A stretch of DNA of 64,000 nt from an uncultured Alphaproteobacteria bacterium (GCA_902826095.1 CADEDN010000018.1:1-64000); one strand, 5' to 3'. Counted from the first letter of the stretch, positions 19,739-30,001 are shown. Notes: a model not told the origin generated them from the letters alone. Program-made: numbers and translations.

Positions 19739-22700
19739 ATGCCTAACTCAGTTGCGGTATTTAACGCCTCAAATGTGCTTGTAGGGACTTTTTCGACGAT
19801 TCAGGCCGCGGTCGACGCGTCGAGCGCCGGCTTTCGATTCACATCAGCGCCGGCGCCTACGCCGAAAGCGTCACGATAGACGTCCCGATCAGCATCTTCG
19901 GCGCGGGCGTCGGCCAGACGATCGTGACGCCGCCGTCGGGAAGCGGCTTTGTCGTCAACAGCGACTTGGGAACAAGCGCGACGCTGTCGATCGACGGGGT
20001 CGAGTTCCTCGGTTCGCCGGACGCCTCCGGGGTTGAATTCACGAGCACGGCCGTTCTCGGCACGCTGCAAATCACCAACAGCGAATTTGAAGGCAATTTC
20101 AGGAACGGCCTTTCGATCATCGGCAATGCGCCCGGGGCCGATCTCGACAACGTCATCGTCACCAATACGGACTTCATCGCCAATGGCGGCGACCCGACCT
20201 TACAGACCTCTTCCGGCGACGGCGATCTCATCTTCTTCCAGTATTACGGCGACGCGACGATCACCAATGTCGACATCACCGGCGCCGTCGTCGGAACCGG
20301 CCCGGCAGAGAACGGCATCCAGTTTCGCGGCGACGCCGGCGCGCTCGGCGACGTCACCCTGACAAACGTCACGGTCGGCGGCGTCTACGAGAAATCGCCG
20401 ATTGCGTTCTTCAACTACAGCAATGTTGACGGCATCGCCGGGTCGAATGTCGTTGTGACCGCGGACAGCACATCCTTCCAGAATTCGGTGAACTTCGACG
20501 GCATCGACGGCGATGTCGACTTCGCGTCATTCGGCATTGACGCGACGGGCGCGCCGGACCGCGCGTCTTTGCGGGGCGAAACGGTCGCCCAATTGATATC
20601 GAGCGGCGCCGAGGATTCGGCGATCCTCGCGCGCGGCGGCAATGACACGATCGACGGCGGCGGCGGCGTCGACACCGCGATCTATCTCGGCGTCGGCGCG
20701 GACTACGATTTCACGGTGACGACGAATATCGAGGGGTTCGCGACGAGTTTCGCGACCATCACCGATACGAATCTCGGCAATGGAGACGAAGGAACCGACG
20801 TCCTTACCGGCGTTGAGATTTTGCTTGCGGCCGGCGACCTCTCCTCGATCGATCTCACCAAACCCGTGCAGCTGTTCGACGGTTCGAACAACCTAGTCGG
20901 GACCTTCGACACCATTCAGGACGCCGTCAACGGCGCCTCGAACGGATACACGATTCTGGTCGACGCTGGAACCTATGCGGAGCAGGTGACAGTCAATAAT
21001 ATTGACGATCTGACGATCCGCGGCGTCAACGGCGTCGTCACGATCGAGCGGCCGACGACGCTCGCGCAAACCGGAACGTCGTCAAGCGGGCGCGAAGTGT
21101 TTTCGATCGTCACGGTGACCGATTCCGACAATGTCGTGATCGAGAATGTCGGCGTTGACGGCCTCGGCGACACGACGGGCGTCGCCGGCGCCAACCCGAA
21201 TTATGTCGGGGTGTTCTACCGCAATTCGTCCGGCGGACTTGAGGACGTCGATGTCGTCGGCATTCGCGATCCCTATGAGCCGGGGACGACGGCGGGCGGC
21301 GATCCGGTCGTCAGCGGCCTGCAGCGCGGCGTCGGCGTACAGGCGGACAATGATGCGGGGCCGGTGAAAACCTTTTTCATGCATGGCGGCGCGATCAGCG
21401 ACTTCCAAAAAAATGCGACGGTGTTCGGTTTCGCCGATCTCGACATTTCGGGTGTCGTCGTCACCGGTGGCGGCGCGCAGACGATCATCGCGCAGAACGG
21501 GTTCCAGGCGTTCGGATCGACCGGGACCATCACCGGCAACACCATTACAGGGATCGGGTATGCCGGTCCCGCGCTCGCCTATTCCGGCGCGGTCCTCGCC
21601 TTTGAAAACTTTGATCTCGACATCACCAACAACGTGATCGTCGGCTCTAATGACGACGATCTTAACGCGAAAGTCGTCGGCGTCTTCATTTTCGATTTCG
21701 GCTCGCCGAACAGCGGCGGCTCGGTCGCCGGCAACACGATTTCCTTCGTCGACACCGGCATTGGAATTTACGGCGACATCCAGCCCGATCAAATCGTCGT
21801 TTCCGGCAATAATATCTCGAACATCGATTCAACGGATCCGTTCGTCGCCGGCATCGATTACGAGCCGAACGGAGGGCTTTCGACCGTCTTCAATCTTCAG
21901 GGATCAACCCTTGGAGACATTCTCTTTGGCTCTGATGCAAATGACACGATTGCCGGTCTTTCCGGCGGCGATATCATCAATGGCGGCGCCGGCAATGACA
22001 CGATCGACGGCGGCGCCGACGCCGACGAGATCGACGGCGGCGCCGGTCGCGACTCGATTATCGCCAACAACGGCAGCGACACGGTCCTCGGCGGCGTCGG
22101 CAAGGACACGATCGATGGCGGCAAAGGCTTTGACCGATTGTTCGGCGGCGACGAAGCGGACCTGCTCACCGGCGGCGACCTCGACGATTCGCTTTACGGC
22201 GACGCCGGCAATGACGTGATGAACGGTCAGGACGGCGATGATTACCTGATCGGCGGATCGGGACGCGACGTCATTAATGGCGAGGCCGGCGACGACAGCG
22301 CCGACGCCGGAGCCGGGGACGACGCCGTTGACGGCGGCTTCGGCCGCGACAGCCTGTTCGGCGGATCCGGCGCCGACTCGATCGTCGGAGCCGGGGGGAA
22401 TGACACCCTGTCCGGGGGCACGGAAAACGACACGCTCCTCGGCGGCGCAAGTTACGATCTGCTGCTTGGCGGCGACGGCAATGACTCGCTTGCCGGCGGC
22501 GATCTTAACGACAATATCTACGGGAACGCCGGCAGCGACACGATCAGCTTCGCCGTCGGAGACGATGTGGACACGCTTCGCGACTTTTCGGCGGGCGCCC
22601 TGGCCGACGACGTTGTGCGCCTGATCGGGTTTGGCGCCGCGTTTGATACGTTCGCGGAGGTGCTCGCCGCCGCGACCGACAACGGGACTGACACAACGAT

Positions 22701-22782
22701 CAATCTTGGCGGCGGCGACATGCTGATCATCAAGAACGTGCTGGTCAGCCAGCTCCACGCCAACGATTTCATATTCGGATAA
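19739..22782 (+). CDS. RTX-5: parallel beta-helix protein with RTX repeats, frameshifted near the N-terminus
   Basis: ATG 19739, preceded by GGGAG, opens MPNSVAVFNASNVLVGTFST. The frame stops at 19877 (TAG), while the homologous continuation IHISAGAYAESVTIDV lies in another frame, open from about 19837 to 22782. A single base appears lost within 19832-19836. Restored length is about 1014 aa. The shift is confirmed internally: residues encoded around 20875-20990 repeat the same N-terminal unit intact (LFDGSNNLVGTFDTIQDAV, then ILVDAGTYAEQVTV). Residues up to ~720 look like right-handed parallel beta-helix (pectate-lyase-like) repeats rich in ITGNTI and ISGVVV; RTX repeats follow and end ANDFIFG. 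It may be a sequencing error, a true pseudogene or a rare phase variant. A downstream start would remove the first helix rung. Confidence 0.78.
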
Positions 22783-23144
22783 GGCGGCGGCGCCGACTGC
22801 AGCGCGCTGTCGGCGTATTTCGCAAACGGTTGAAGCGTGCGCGGGATAGACAACCTCTGTCCTTCCCGCGCTCCGCTCCGTTGACGACAGCCGCGCTGCG
22901 AGGCGGCGACGATGTCGATCCGCTGATCGACGGCAACGCCGGATCAAGCCTTGACGACGCGTTCAGGCAGATCGGTTCTGGCGCAGCGCTTGTACTCACA
23001 CCATTGGGTTGAGCGCTCAGCCGGCGCGACAACCGAGGGCGGGGCTGTATTTGCGGGAAGCTGTCGTTACCATCGCGCGGTCAGCCTCTCCGGCGGAGGC
23101 TTGGCGACAGGCGTCTTGTTGCTTGCTGAAAGCGGAGTTGGGTG
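22783..23144. pseudogene. Intergenic region with a remnant of an RTX C-terminal module
   Basis: At 22901-22991 the plus strand encodes GGDDVDPLIDGNAGSSLDDAF-RQIGSGAA, which matches the start of the RTX-6 C-terminal module (GGDVDSLIDFNAGTSLDDAI-RLIGFGAA, near 24782-24872) at both protein and DNA level. After that the similarity ends and there is no SFAEVL continuation. It is a decayed fragment, probably left by recombination between array members. The rest of this 362-nt gap shows nothing else recognisable. Confidence 0.65.
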
Positions 23145-25007
23145 ATGGCGAACGGCACGCCGGGGAATGACTCCCTGAACGGAACCGCCGCGAATGAAGC
23201 GTTTGATGGGCTAGCCGGCAATGACACGATCAATGGCCAGGCGGGCGATGACAGCATTCTCGGCGGCGTCGGCGATGATTCTCTGCTAGGCGGCGTCGGC
23301 GACGACACGATCGGGCCGGGCGTCGGCGTCAACGACCGGCTGTTTGGCGGCGACGGCGACGACCGCTTTGCATTCGCATCGGGGCTGACAAGCGCGGCGC
23401 CCGCGAAGGGACTGGCCGACGGCGGCGCCGGCGTCGATCGGGTCGCGCTCGCCTACGCCAAGGGCGAGATCGCGATCGAAGGGGGCTCGACGTCGCCCTC
23501 GGCGGGCGGCGTGCGCATCTATGATTTTGTCGGATTTCCGACGGGGCGATTCTCGGTCGACTATAAGCTTGTCGGCGTCGAATTTATTCAGTTTACGGAT
23601 GTTACGGTGCAGATACTGCTCGGCGGCGCGGGAAGCGACACGCTTTCGGTCGCGGCCGGGTTCGACAGCTTCGTCGAGGGCGGCGCCGGGGACGACGTGC
23701 TGAACGGATCGAACCAGTTCGACGCGCTCTACGGCGGCGCGGGGAATGACAGGCTGGAAGGGCGATCCGGCGGAGGCCTTTTCGAAGGCGGGGCGGGCGC
23801 CGACACGCTCGTCGGCGGGGCCGGGATCGATCTTGCCGCCTATTTCTCCTCGCCGGCCGGCGCGCGCGTCGATCTTTCAACAGGACGCGCCGATGACGGG
23901 TTCGGGTCGATCGATTTCTTGTCCGGGGTTGAGAACGTCGCCGGATCGTTCTTCGACGATACGATCATCGGCGATTCCGGCGACAATTTCCTCGCCGGCC
24001 GCGGCGGGAACGACATTCTCGTCGGCGGCGTCGGCGCCGACACTTTGCAGGGCGGCCCCGGATTCGACACGGCGAATTACGCCGACGCCGACGGCGCAAT
24101 CAACGTCAATCTGGCGAGCGGCGCCGGCGTCGGAAACGTCGCGCAAGGCGATCTTCTCCTCGACATCGAGCAATTGTTCGGCACGTCGTTCAACGACACC
24201 GTGACCGGGGGCGCGCCGAACGAGACGATTGAAGCGCGCGCCGGCGCCGACCTTGTCGACGGCGGCGGCGGACGCGATCGCCTTGTCGGCGACCTCGGCG
24301 CGGATTCGCTTTTCGGCGGCAATGGAAATGACGTGTTGTCGGGCGGCGCTGATCGCGATGCGCTCGATGGCGGCAAGGGATTTGATTATCTGCTCGGCGG
24401 CGACGCGGCGGACGCCGCCGACGGCGGCGAATCCGCCGACACGATCTTCGGCGGAACCGGCAATGATAGGCTGAACGGCGGCGCCGACAATGACCGGATC
24501 GGCGGCGACGGCGGGCACGACATCGTCAATGGCGGCGACGGCGATGACAGGCTCGACGGCGGCGCCGGGAATGACATTGCCGACGGCGGCGCGGGAAATG
24601 ATTCCATCCATGGCGGCGAGGGCGATGACGTCCTCACAGGCAATATCGGCGACGACACCGTTGACGGCGGCGCCGGCGCGGACCGGCTGATCGGCGGGGG
24701 CGGCGACGACATTTTGTCCGGCAATGACGCGGACGACACGCTGGTCGGCGGCGCCGGCAAGGATGTCTTCGTTTTCAGACCCGGCGGCGATGTCGATTCG
24801 TTGATCGACTTCAACGCCGGAACAAGCCTTGATGACGCCATAAGGCTGATCGGCTTTGGCGCCGCGTTCGACAGTTTCGCCGAAGTGCTGGCGGCCGCGA
24901 CCGACAACGGCGTCGACACGACGATCATTCTCGGCAATGGCGACGCCCTGATCCTTGAGGGCGTCGTGGTCGCGGAACTCAAGGCCAATGATTTTATCCT
25001 GGGTTGA
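23145..25007 (+). CDS. RTX-6: repeat-only RTX protein
   Basis: 620-aa protein beginning directly with RTX repeats (MANGTPGNDSLNGTAAN). A ~110-residue beta-rich insert (near 23370-23640, DRVALAYAKGEIAIEGG to VEFIQFTDVTVQILLGG) and VNLASGAGVG-type spacers interrupt the repeats. The C-terminal module is the most divergent of the sixteen: DSLIDFNAGTSLDDAIRLIG, GNGDALILEGVVVAELKANDFILG. No catalytic domain is visible, so a structural or calcium-sequestering surface role is plausible. Start: ATG 23145, with GGAG about 8 nt upstream; a GTG directly precedes it in frame. Confidence 0.8.
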   Translation: MANGTPGNDSLNGTAANEAFDGLAGNDTINGQAGDDSILGGVGDDSLLGGVGDDTIGPGVGVNDRLFGGDGDDRFAFASGLTSAAPAKGLADGGAGVDRVALAYAKGEIAIEGGSTSPSAGGVRIYDFVGFPTGRFSVDYKLVGVEFIQFTDVTVQILLGGAGSDTLSVAAGFDSFVEGGAGDDVLNGSNQFDALYGGAGNDRLEGRSGGGLFEGGAGADTLVGGAGIDLAAYFSSPAGARVDLSTGRADDGFGSIDFLSGVENVAGSFFDDTIIGDSGDNFLAGRGGNDILVGGVGADTLQGGPGFDTANYADADGAINVNLASGAGVGNVAQGDLLLDIEQLFGTSFNDTVTGGAPNETIEARAGADLVDGGGGRDRLVGDLGADSLFGGNGNDVLSGGADRDALDGGKGFDYLLGGDAADAADGGESADTIFGGTGNDRLNGGADNDRIGGDGGHDIVNGGDGDDRLDGGAGNDIADGGAGNDSIHGGEGDDVLTGNIGDDTVDGGAGADRLIGGGGDDILSGNDADDTLVGGAGKDVFVFRPGGDVDSLIDFNAGTSLDDAIRLIGFGAAFDSFAEVLAAATDNGVDTTIILGNGDALILEGVVVAELKANDFILG

Positions 25008-25187
25008 AGCGCTCAAAAGTCGCTCTCTACGCGTGAAAAGGATCGCGCTGGGGGAAGAGGCCGGCCTCCCGCGCAAGGCTGTAGGCGTGACCTGGGCGAG
25101 GGCTTGCGCTAGCATTCGCATTGAAGCGCGTCGGCTCACGGCGAAACGAATGCGCGCTGCGCAAGCGCGCAACCCAGGGGAGTTCCT

Positions 25188-26780
25188 ATGGCGACCATCT
25201 CATTTGCGAATATGGATCAGGCGTTCGACATTGCGAATAACGCCAATGTCGCGTTTTCAGGCTTCAGCGGCGCGCTTTCCGGTTTTGAATATTCCTACGT
25301 GACAACCGGCGGCCATGATTGGGAGTTTGACGGGACTGGCATAACGACCTCTGGAAACCTCCCGACAGGCGGGACGGTCAACAAGATCCAGCTCGATCTC
25401 AACGACGACGGTCAGGCGACTCCGGAAATCATCATTTCAGGATTGGGCGGCAAGGCTGCGACGAGTTTCGGGATCGGCGTCGGGACGGCCGACCAGCAGC
25501 GCGACAAATTCTGGGCGGCGGCGCTCGGCGGCGCGGATGTTTTTGATTTCACGATGGCGAACTATTCGGTCAATCTGATTTTCTCCGGAGACGGCGCCGA
25601 TCTCGACGACGGCCTCAATCATGTCGGCGGAAACGACACGCTGAACGGCGGCGCGTCGGCTCTCTCGGGCAATTCCATCATCACCGGAGATTATCATTAC
25701 ATTTTTTCCGGATCGGCGACGGGGGGCGATGATTTGATCACGGTCGGCGCCAATCTGGTCTATGGCGATTTCCTGCGCCCGGTCAGCGGGACATCCGCGA
25801 CCGGCGGCGACGACGTCATTACGCCGCTCCGTCTTACGAACACGCCCGTCCAGGGGATCTATATCGGCGGCGATGCGAGCGTGATGGACATGCTGCTCAA
25901 CGCCGGCGCCGATCTCATCGATCTTCGCGCCACGGATGTGAGCGCGCTGACATTCGGTTCCAACCTTTTCGGCGACGTCGAGTACGTCAATCCGGGCGGA
26001 TCCTTGCACGCCGGCGACGACACGATTCACGGCTCGTCGAAGGGGGATGCGATCTACGGCGATTATCTCGAGAACAACGGCGTGCTGCTCTCCGCCGGCG
26101 ATGACAGCCTTCTTGGATATGGCGGCGCCGACACGATCTTCGGCAATGACGGGCGCGACTATCTTTCCGGGGGCGACGGCAATGACACGCTGAACGGCGG
26201 CGCCGGAACGGATAGCCTCTACGGCGGGAACGAGAATGACAGCATGCTCGGCGACGCGCAGTCTGACCAGATATTCGGCGAGGTCGGCGACGACACGATT
26301 GACGCCGGGACCGGCAATGACACCGCGGACGGCGGCGGTCAAAAGGACAGGATCTTCGGCGGCTCCGGCGCGGATTCGCTGATCGGCGGCGGCGGCAACG
26401 ACACGCTGCAGGGCGGCAATGACAATGACACGCTTCTTGGCGGCGCGGCGTTCGACGTGCTTGAGGGCGGCGCCGGCAATGACACGCTTGACGGCGGCGA
26501 TTTCAATGACGTCATTTTCGGCAATTCCGGCAATGACACGATCATTTTCCAGAAGACCGGCGATGTCGACACGATCCGCGACTTCACGGCGGGGGCCGGC
26601 GTCGCCGACGTCATCCGCCTGATCGGCTTCGGCGCCGCGTTTAATACGTTTGCGGAGGTTCTCGCCGCCGCGACCGACAACGGCCTCCACACCACCATCG
26701 ATTTCGGCGGCGGCGACATGCTGGTGTTGCGCAATGTGCTCGTGAGCCAGCTCAACGCCGACGATTTCACCTTCGGGTAA
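25188..26780 (+). CDS. RTX-7: uncharacterised N-terminal domain plus RTX repeats
   Basis: 530-aa predicted T1SS substrate. Residues 1-~290 are a domain I do not recognise, shared with RTX-16: ISFANMDQAFDI, YVTTGGHDWEFDGTGI, GIGVGTADQQRDKFWAAALG, FDFTMANYSVNLIFSGDGA. The conserved GTADQQRD-FWAA-LGGAD block is the best signature. RTX repeats follow from ~300 and join the second half of the constant cassette (AQSDQIFGEVGDDTIDAGTG, QKDRIFGGSG), ending ADDFTFG. GGGGAG precedes ATG 25188. The HlyC-like gene begins 9 nt after its stop, so the two are probably co-transcribed and RTX-7 is the first candidate partner for that protein. Confidence 0.8.
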   Translation: MATISFANMDQAFDIANNANVAFSGFSGALSGFEYSYVTTGGHDWEFDGTGITTSGNLPTGGTVNKIQLDLNDDGQATPEIIISGLGGKAATSFGIGVGTADQQRDKFWAAALGGADVFDFTMANYSVNLIFSGDGADLDDGLNHVGGNDTLNGGASALSGNSIITGDYHYIFSGSATGGDDLITVGANLVYGDFLRPVSGTSATGGDDVITPLRLTNTPVQGIYIGGDASVMDMLLNAGADLIDLRATDVSALTFGSNLFGDVEYVNPGGSLHAGDDTIHGSSKGDAIYGDYLENNGVLLSAGDDSLLGYGGADTIFGNDGRDYLSGGDGNDTLNGGAGTDSLYGGNENDSMLGDAQSDQIFGEVGDDTIDAGTGNDTADGGGQKDRIFGGSGADSLIGGGGNDTLQGGNDNDTLLGGAAFDVLEGGAGNDTLDGGDFNDVIFGNSGNDTIIFQKTGDVDTIRDFTAGAGVADVIRLIGFGAAFNTFAEVLAAATDNGLHTTIDFGGGDMLVLRNVLVSQLNADDFTFG

Positions 26781-26789
26781 GCGCAAGCA

Positions 26790-27287
26790 ATGACGACCGC
26801 GGCGGATCCCGGGGCGGGACCTAAACGTCAATTGCGCGCCATTCGCGACAACAATGTCTACGCCGCGCTCGGTCGCGCTACGAGCTATCTGATGCTGAAG
26901 CCGAGTTTCGCCGCGCTGAAATTCGGCGCATGGTCGCGGACGCTGACGGGGCAGATCAACCGCAATCACTATTTTTTCGTCGTTGAAGGCCCGAAGACCG
27001 TCGGTTTCGCAGGCTGGGCGCTCGTCAGCGAAGATCGGGCCAGGGCATGGTCCCTAGGCGGCCCCGAGGCGCCGTCGAGCGAATGCGTCGACGGCGACCA
27101 CATGATCGTCAACGCCTGGGCGGCCGACGACGGAACAGTCAATCAATTCATCCTCGTGGAAATGCGAAAATACATCGTTGGACTGAAGGGCGTCTACGCC
27201 AAGCGGTTCTACAAGGACGGCCGCGTCAGGCCGTTGAAACTCGCCCTTTCCGACGCGCTTGCAAAGCATCTTGAGGGACGCGCCTGA
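26790..27287 (+). CDS. HlyC/RtxC-like toxin-activating acyltransferase-family protein
   Basis: 165-aa cytoplasmic protein. Size, position beside RTX genes and pattern fit the HlyC lysine-acyltransferase family: ALGRATSYLMLKP at 26-38, VGFAGWALVSEDRARAW at 71-87 (compare HlyC VAYCSWANLS), GDHMIVNAWAA at 102-112, and a basic YAKRFYKDGRVRPLKL tail. By hand alignment the catalytic His of HlyC (H23) falls on Phe40 and the Asp (D92) on Asn108, so chemistry may be lost or relocated; His60 lies nearby in QINRNHYFF. HlyC normally uses acyl-ACP to acylate Lys in pore-forming RTX toxins, and no hydrophobic pore-forming domain is evident in this array. Alternative: a distinct GNAT-like family. It follows RTX-7 by 9 nt with a weak ribosome-binding site, suggesting coupling. 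Confidence 0.55.
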   Translation: MTTAADPGAGPKRQLRAIRDNNVYAALGRATSYLMLKPSFAALKFGAWSRTLTGQINRNHYFFVVEGPKTVGFAGWALVSEDRARAWSLGGPEAPSSECVDGDHMIVNAWAADDGTVNQFILVEMRKYIVGLKGVYAKRFYKDGRVRPLKLALSDALAKHLEGRA

Positions 27288-27740
27288 CCCTTGGACCGTC
27301 GGCATGGCGCTTGCTCAAATTCGCCATGGCTGTGAGGCGGATCACTACCTGGCCTTTGGGGAGCCGCTACGACCGGGGTCGGCGCGCATAGGCGGTACGA
27401 AACGCCGGCGTCAGAATAGGAAATCCCAGTGGCGGGAATCCCGCCAATGGGCTAACCTTAAGGCGGGAAACCTTGATCCCGCAGGGAGGGCGGGCGTGGT
27501 TTCATTTGGGGACGGATCGGGATCAAGCATCGCCGATCATCCTTCGCGCATAGAAAATCCGCCAGGCCGGCCTCGTTTCACGACGAGCCCGGGCCGACTG
27601 GTTAGTACAACGTTGGGAGCATCAGCCGCCAAGCGTCAAGGCGCGAGGGTCAGGCGATAAGTGCCTTCGACCGCCGGCGCAGCCGGCGAATTCAGCAGCA
27701 AGGTCGCAGGCGCGATCTTCAGAAAGTGGGAGAATAGGAC
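27288..27740. other. Intergenic region upstream of RTX-8
   Basis: 453 nt with no supported gene. It contains a near-perfect palindrome at 27430-27446 (TGGCGGGA, one base, TCCCGCCA) and several further GGCGGG/CCCGC words that could pair. A 133-codon open frame starting inside the previous gene has no start signal or family resemblance. The region probably holds the RTX-8 promoter. Confidence 0.4.
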
Positions 27741-29921
27741 ATGGCTATCTTTACCGGCACTGGCGGTATGGACGTCGCCAATGCAGTCACTGGCACATTG
27801 ACCGGGTTCACCGGCGGCACTGTCGCCGAATTGCAGGACGCAATCGGCGACATCTTTATCGGCGGATTTAGCACTGACGACGTGGTTGCCGGCGGCGGCG
27901 ACGACGTTTTGCAGGTCGGCGAGAGCCAATTCGCCGATGACTTTGACGGCGGCGCCGGGATCGACGTTCTCGACTTGACGGGACTGACGACCGACACAGT
28001 GACGCTCGACCTCAGCGCCGGCACCTACTCGACATCCGCCGGCGGCCCGACGAATTCGATCAGCAATGTCGAACAGGTCTGGGGCGGCGACGCCAATGAC
28101 ACGATCACGGGCGCCTCAGGCAGTCAGACCCTTAAAGGCGCCGGCGGCGCCGACATTCTCGAAGGCGGATTCGACTCGGATTACCTGGAAGGCGGTTCAG
28201 GCGACGACACGCTCTACTCGATGACGGCGGCGGATCCGACCGGTTCCTTCGTCGGCGACACTTTGGACGGCGGCTCAGGGTTCGACGTTATCAGCGGGGC
28301 TGAAGGGGACGACACTGCGATCGGCGGCGCCGACGACGACTCGCTGTTTGGCAATGGCGGCGCGGACTCCATGGACGGCGGCGCCGGCATCGATTACCTG
28401 CAGGGCGACGCCGGAAACGACACGCTGAACGGCAGCGACGCCTTAAATGCCACAAGCGAACTGACCGGAAACGCTCTCAAGGGCGTCGGCGGGGACGATA
28501 GCCTCACCGGCTCGGACGGCGATGACACGGCGCTCGGCGGCACGGAAAACGATACGGTTTTCGCGCATGGCGGCGCCGATTCAATCAACGGCGAAGAGGG
28601 TTCGGATTCACTCTGGGGCGGCGACGGCGATGACACGATCGACGCCGGCGCTGGCGACCTCAGCACGGACACTAACGGTCTCAAGGGAGAGGGCGGCGCT
28701 GACAGCCTGATTGGTGGGGCCGGTTCCGACACGATTGTCGGCGGCGATGATTCCGATACCGCCGCCGGCGGCGCCGCCAACGACGTCATCGAAGGCAATG
28801 GCGGCAGCGACTCACTCGTCGGCGGCGACGGCGCCGATCAGATTTTCGCGTCCGACAGGTTCGATACGTCGCCCGACCTCGGCGGGGATTTCAATATCCT
28901 CAAAGGCGAGGGCGGCGCCGACACGCTCGTCGGCTCGGCCGGGTTCGACGCTATTGAGGGGGGCGATCAGTCCGACAGCCTCAATGGCGGCGGCGGCGGC
29001 GACGCGCTTGACGGCGGCGCCGGCAATGACGTCATCGACGGCGGCGATGGCGATGATTTCATCACCGCGCAGTCCGGCCGCGACACAGTCGCGGGGGGAA
29101 TCGGCAATGACTCGATCGACGCCGCGGCGGGCGACGATTCAATCGACGCCGGCGCCAATAATGACAGCATCTTCGGCGGCGCCGACAATGACTCGGTTGT
29201 CGGCGGCAACGGCAATGACACCGTGCAAGGCGGAACCGAGAACGACACCATTCTTGGCGGCAAAGGGTTTGACTATCTCCTCGGCCAGGACGGCGCGGAT
29301 TCAATCGAAGGCGGCGAACTATCGGATACGCTGCTCGGCGGCAATCAGAATGACACGTTGCGCGGCGGAGAAGACAATGACCGCCTGCTCGGCGAAGCGC
29401 AGCGCGATCTCATCTTCGGCGATATCGGGGACGACACGGTCGACGCCGGCACTGGCGATGATACGGTCGACGGCGGCGGCCAGCGCGATAGCGTCTTCGG
29501 CGGGTCCGGATTTGATTCGCTCATCGGCGGCGGCGGCAATGACACGCTGCAAGGCGGCAATGACAATGACACGCTCTCCGGCGGTAACGAGTTCGACATC
29601 CTTGAAGGCGGTGACGGAAACGACTCGTTGAATGGCGGCGACCTCAACGACGTCATTTTCGGAAATGCTGGAAATGACACGATCGTCTTCTCGCTCGGCG
29701 GCGATATCGATACGTTACGCGACTTCACGGCCGGGGCAGGCGTCGCCGATGTCATCCGGCTTGTCGGCTTCGGCACGGCGTTCGACAGTTTCGCCGAAGT
29801 GCTCGCGGCCGCGACGGACGACGGCACGCACACCACCATCAATTTCGGCGGCGGCGACACGCTGATCATCAGGAACGTGCTGGTCAGCCAGCTTAACGCG
29901 GATGACTTCACCTTCGGCTGA
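27741..29921 (+). CDS. RTX-8: repeat-only RTX protein
   Basis: 726-aa protein. Residues 1-50 (FTGTGGMDVANAVTGTLTGFTGG) are a short non-repeat lead; nearly all the rest is RTX repeat. Several repeat units are expanded by inserts such as DALNATSELTGNALKGVGGDD and ASDRFDTSPDLGGDFNILKGEGG, giving a longer period of about 60 residues in the first half. From 29063 to the end it carries the full constant cassette (TAQSGRDTVAGGIGNDSIDA onward) in the same register as RTX-2 and RTX-15. GGGAGAATAGG precedes ATG 27741. A strong terminator follows the stop. Confidence 0.82.
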   Translation: MAIFTGTGGMDVANAVTGTLTGFTGGTVAELQDAIGDIFIGGFSTDDVVAGGGDDVLQVGESQFADDFDGGAGIDVLDLTGLTTDTVTLDLSAGTYSTSAGGPTNSISNVEQVWGGDANDTITGASGSQTLKGAGGADILEGGFDSDYLEGGSGDDTLYSMTAADPTGSFVGDTLDGGSGFDVISGAEGDDTAIGGADDDSLFGNGGADSMDGGAGIDYLQGDAGNDTLNGSDALNATSELTGNALKGVGGDDSLTGSDGDDTALGGTENDTVFAHGGADSINGEEGSDSLWGGDGDDTIDAGAGDLSTDTNGLKGEGGADSLIGGAGSDTIVGGDDSDTAAGGAANDVIEGNGGSDSLVGGDGADQIFASDRFDTSPDLGGDFNILKGEGGADTLVGSAGFDAIEGGDQSDSLNGGGGGDALDGGAGNDVIDGGDGDDFITAQSGRDTVAGGIGNDSIDAAAGDDSIDAGANNDSIFGGADNDSVVGGNGNDTVQGGTENDTILGGKGFDYLLGQDGADSIEGGELSDTLLGGNQNDTLRGGEDNDRLLGEAQRDLIFGDIGDDTVDAGTGDDTVDGGGQRDSVFGGSGFDSLIGGGGNDTLQGGNDNDTLSGGNEFDILEGGDGNDSLNGGDLNDVIFGNAGNDTIVFSLGGDIDTLRDFTAGAGVADVIRLVGFGTAFDSFAEVLAAATDDGTHTTINFGGGDTLIIRNVLVSQLNADDFTFG

Positions 29922-29945
29922 TCATTGGTCATTGTGTAGTTAGAG

Positions 29946-29975
29946 AGGCCCGCCCCCAATAGGGCGGGCCTTTTT
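29946..29975 (+). terminator. Rho-independent terminator after RTX-8
   Basis: Perfect 10-bp stem AGGCCCGCCC / GGGCGGGCCT with loop CCAATA, followed by TTTTT. It lies 25 nt past the RTX-8 stop and ends that transcription unit. Confidence 0.85.
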
Positions 29976-30001
29976 CATGCGCCGCGATTCGTGAAGGCCC
30001 G

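Noticed and set aside
21904-26969. Long minus-strand open frames opposite the RTX genes (for example 21904-22947, 23877-25172, 25437-26969)
   Set aside because: Repeated GGCGGC codons of RTX genes leave the opposite frames free of stops; translations are monotonous Val/Ala/Ile or Pro/Ser repeats with no domain.
27259-27660. 133-codon open frame after the HlyC-like gene
   Set aside because: Starts inside the previous gene in another frame, lacks a ribosome-binding site and has Arg/Gly-rich random-like composition.
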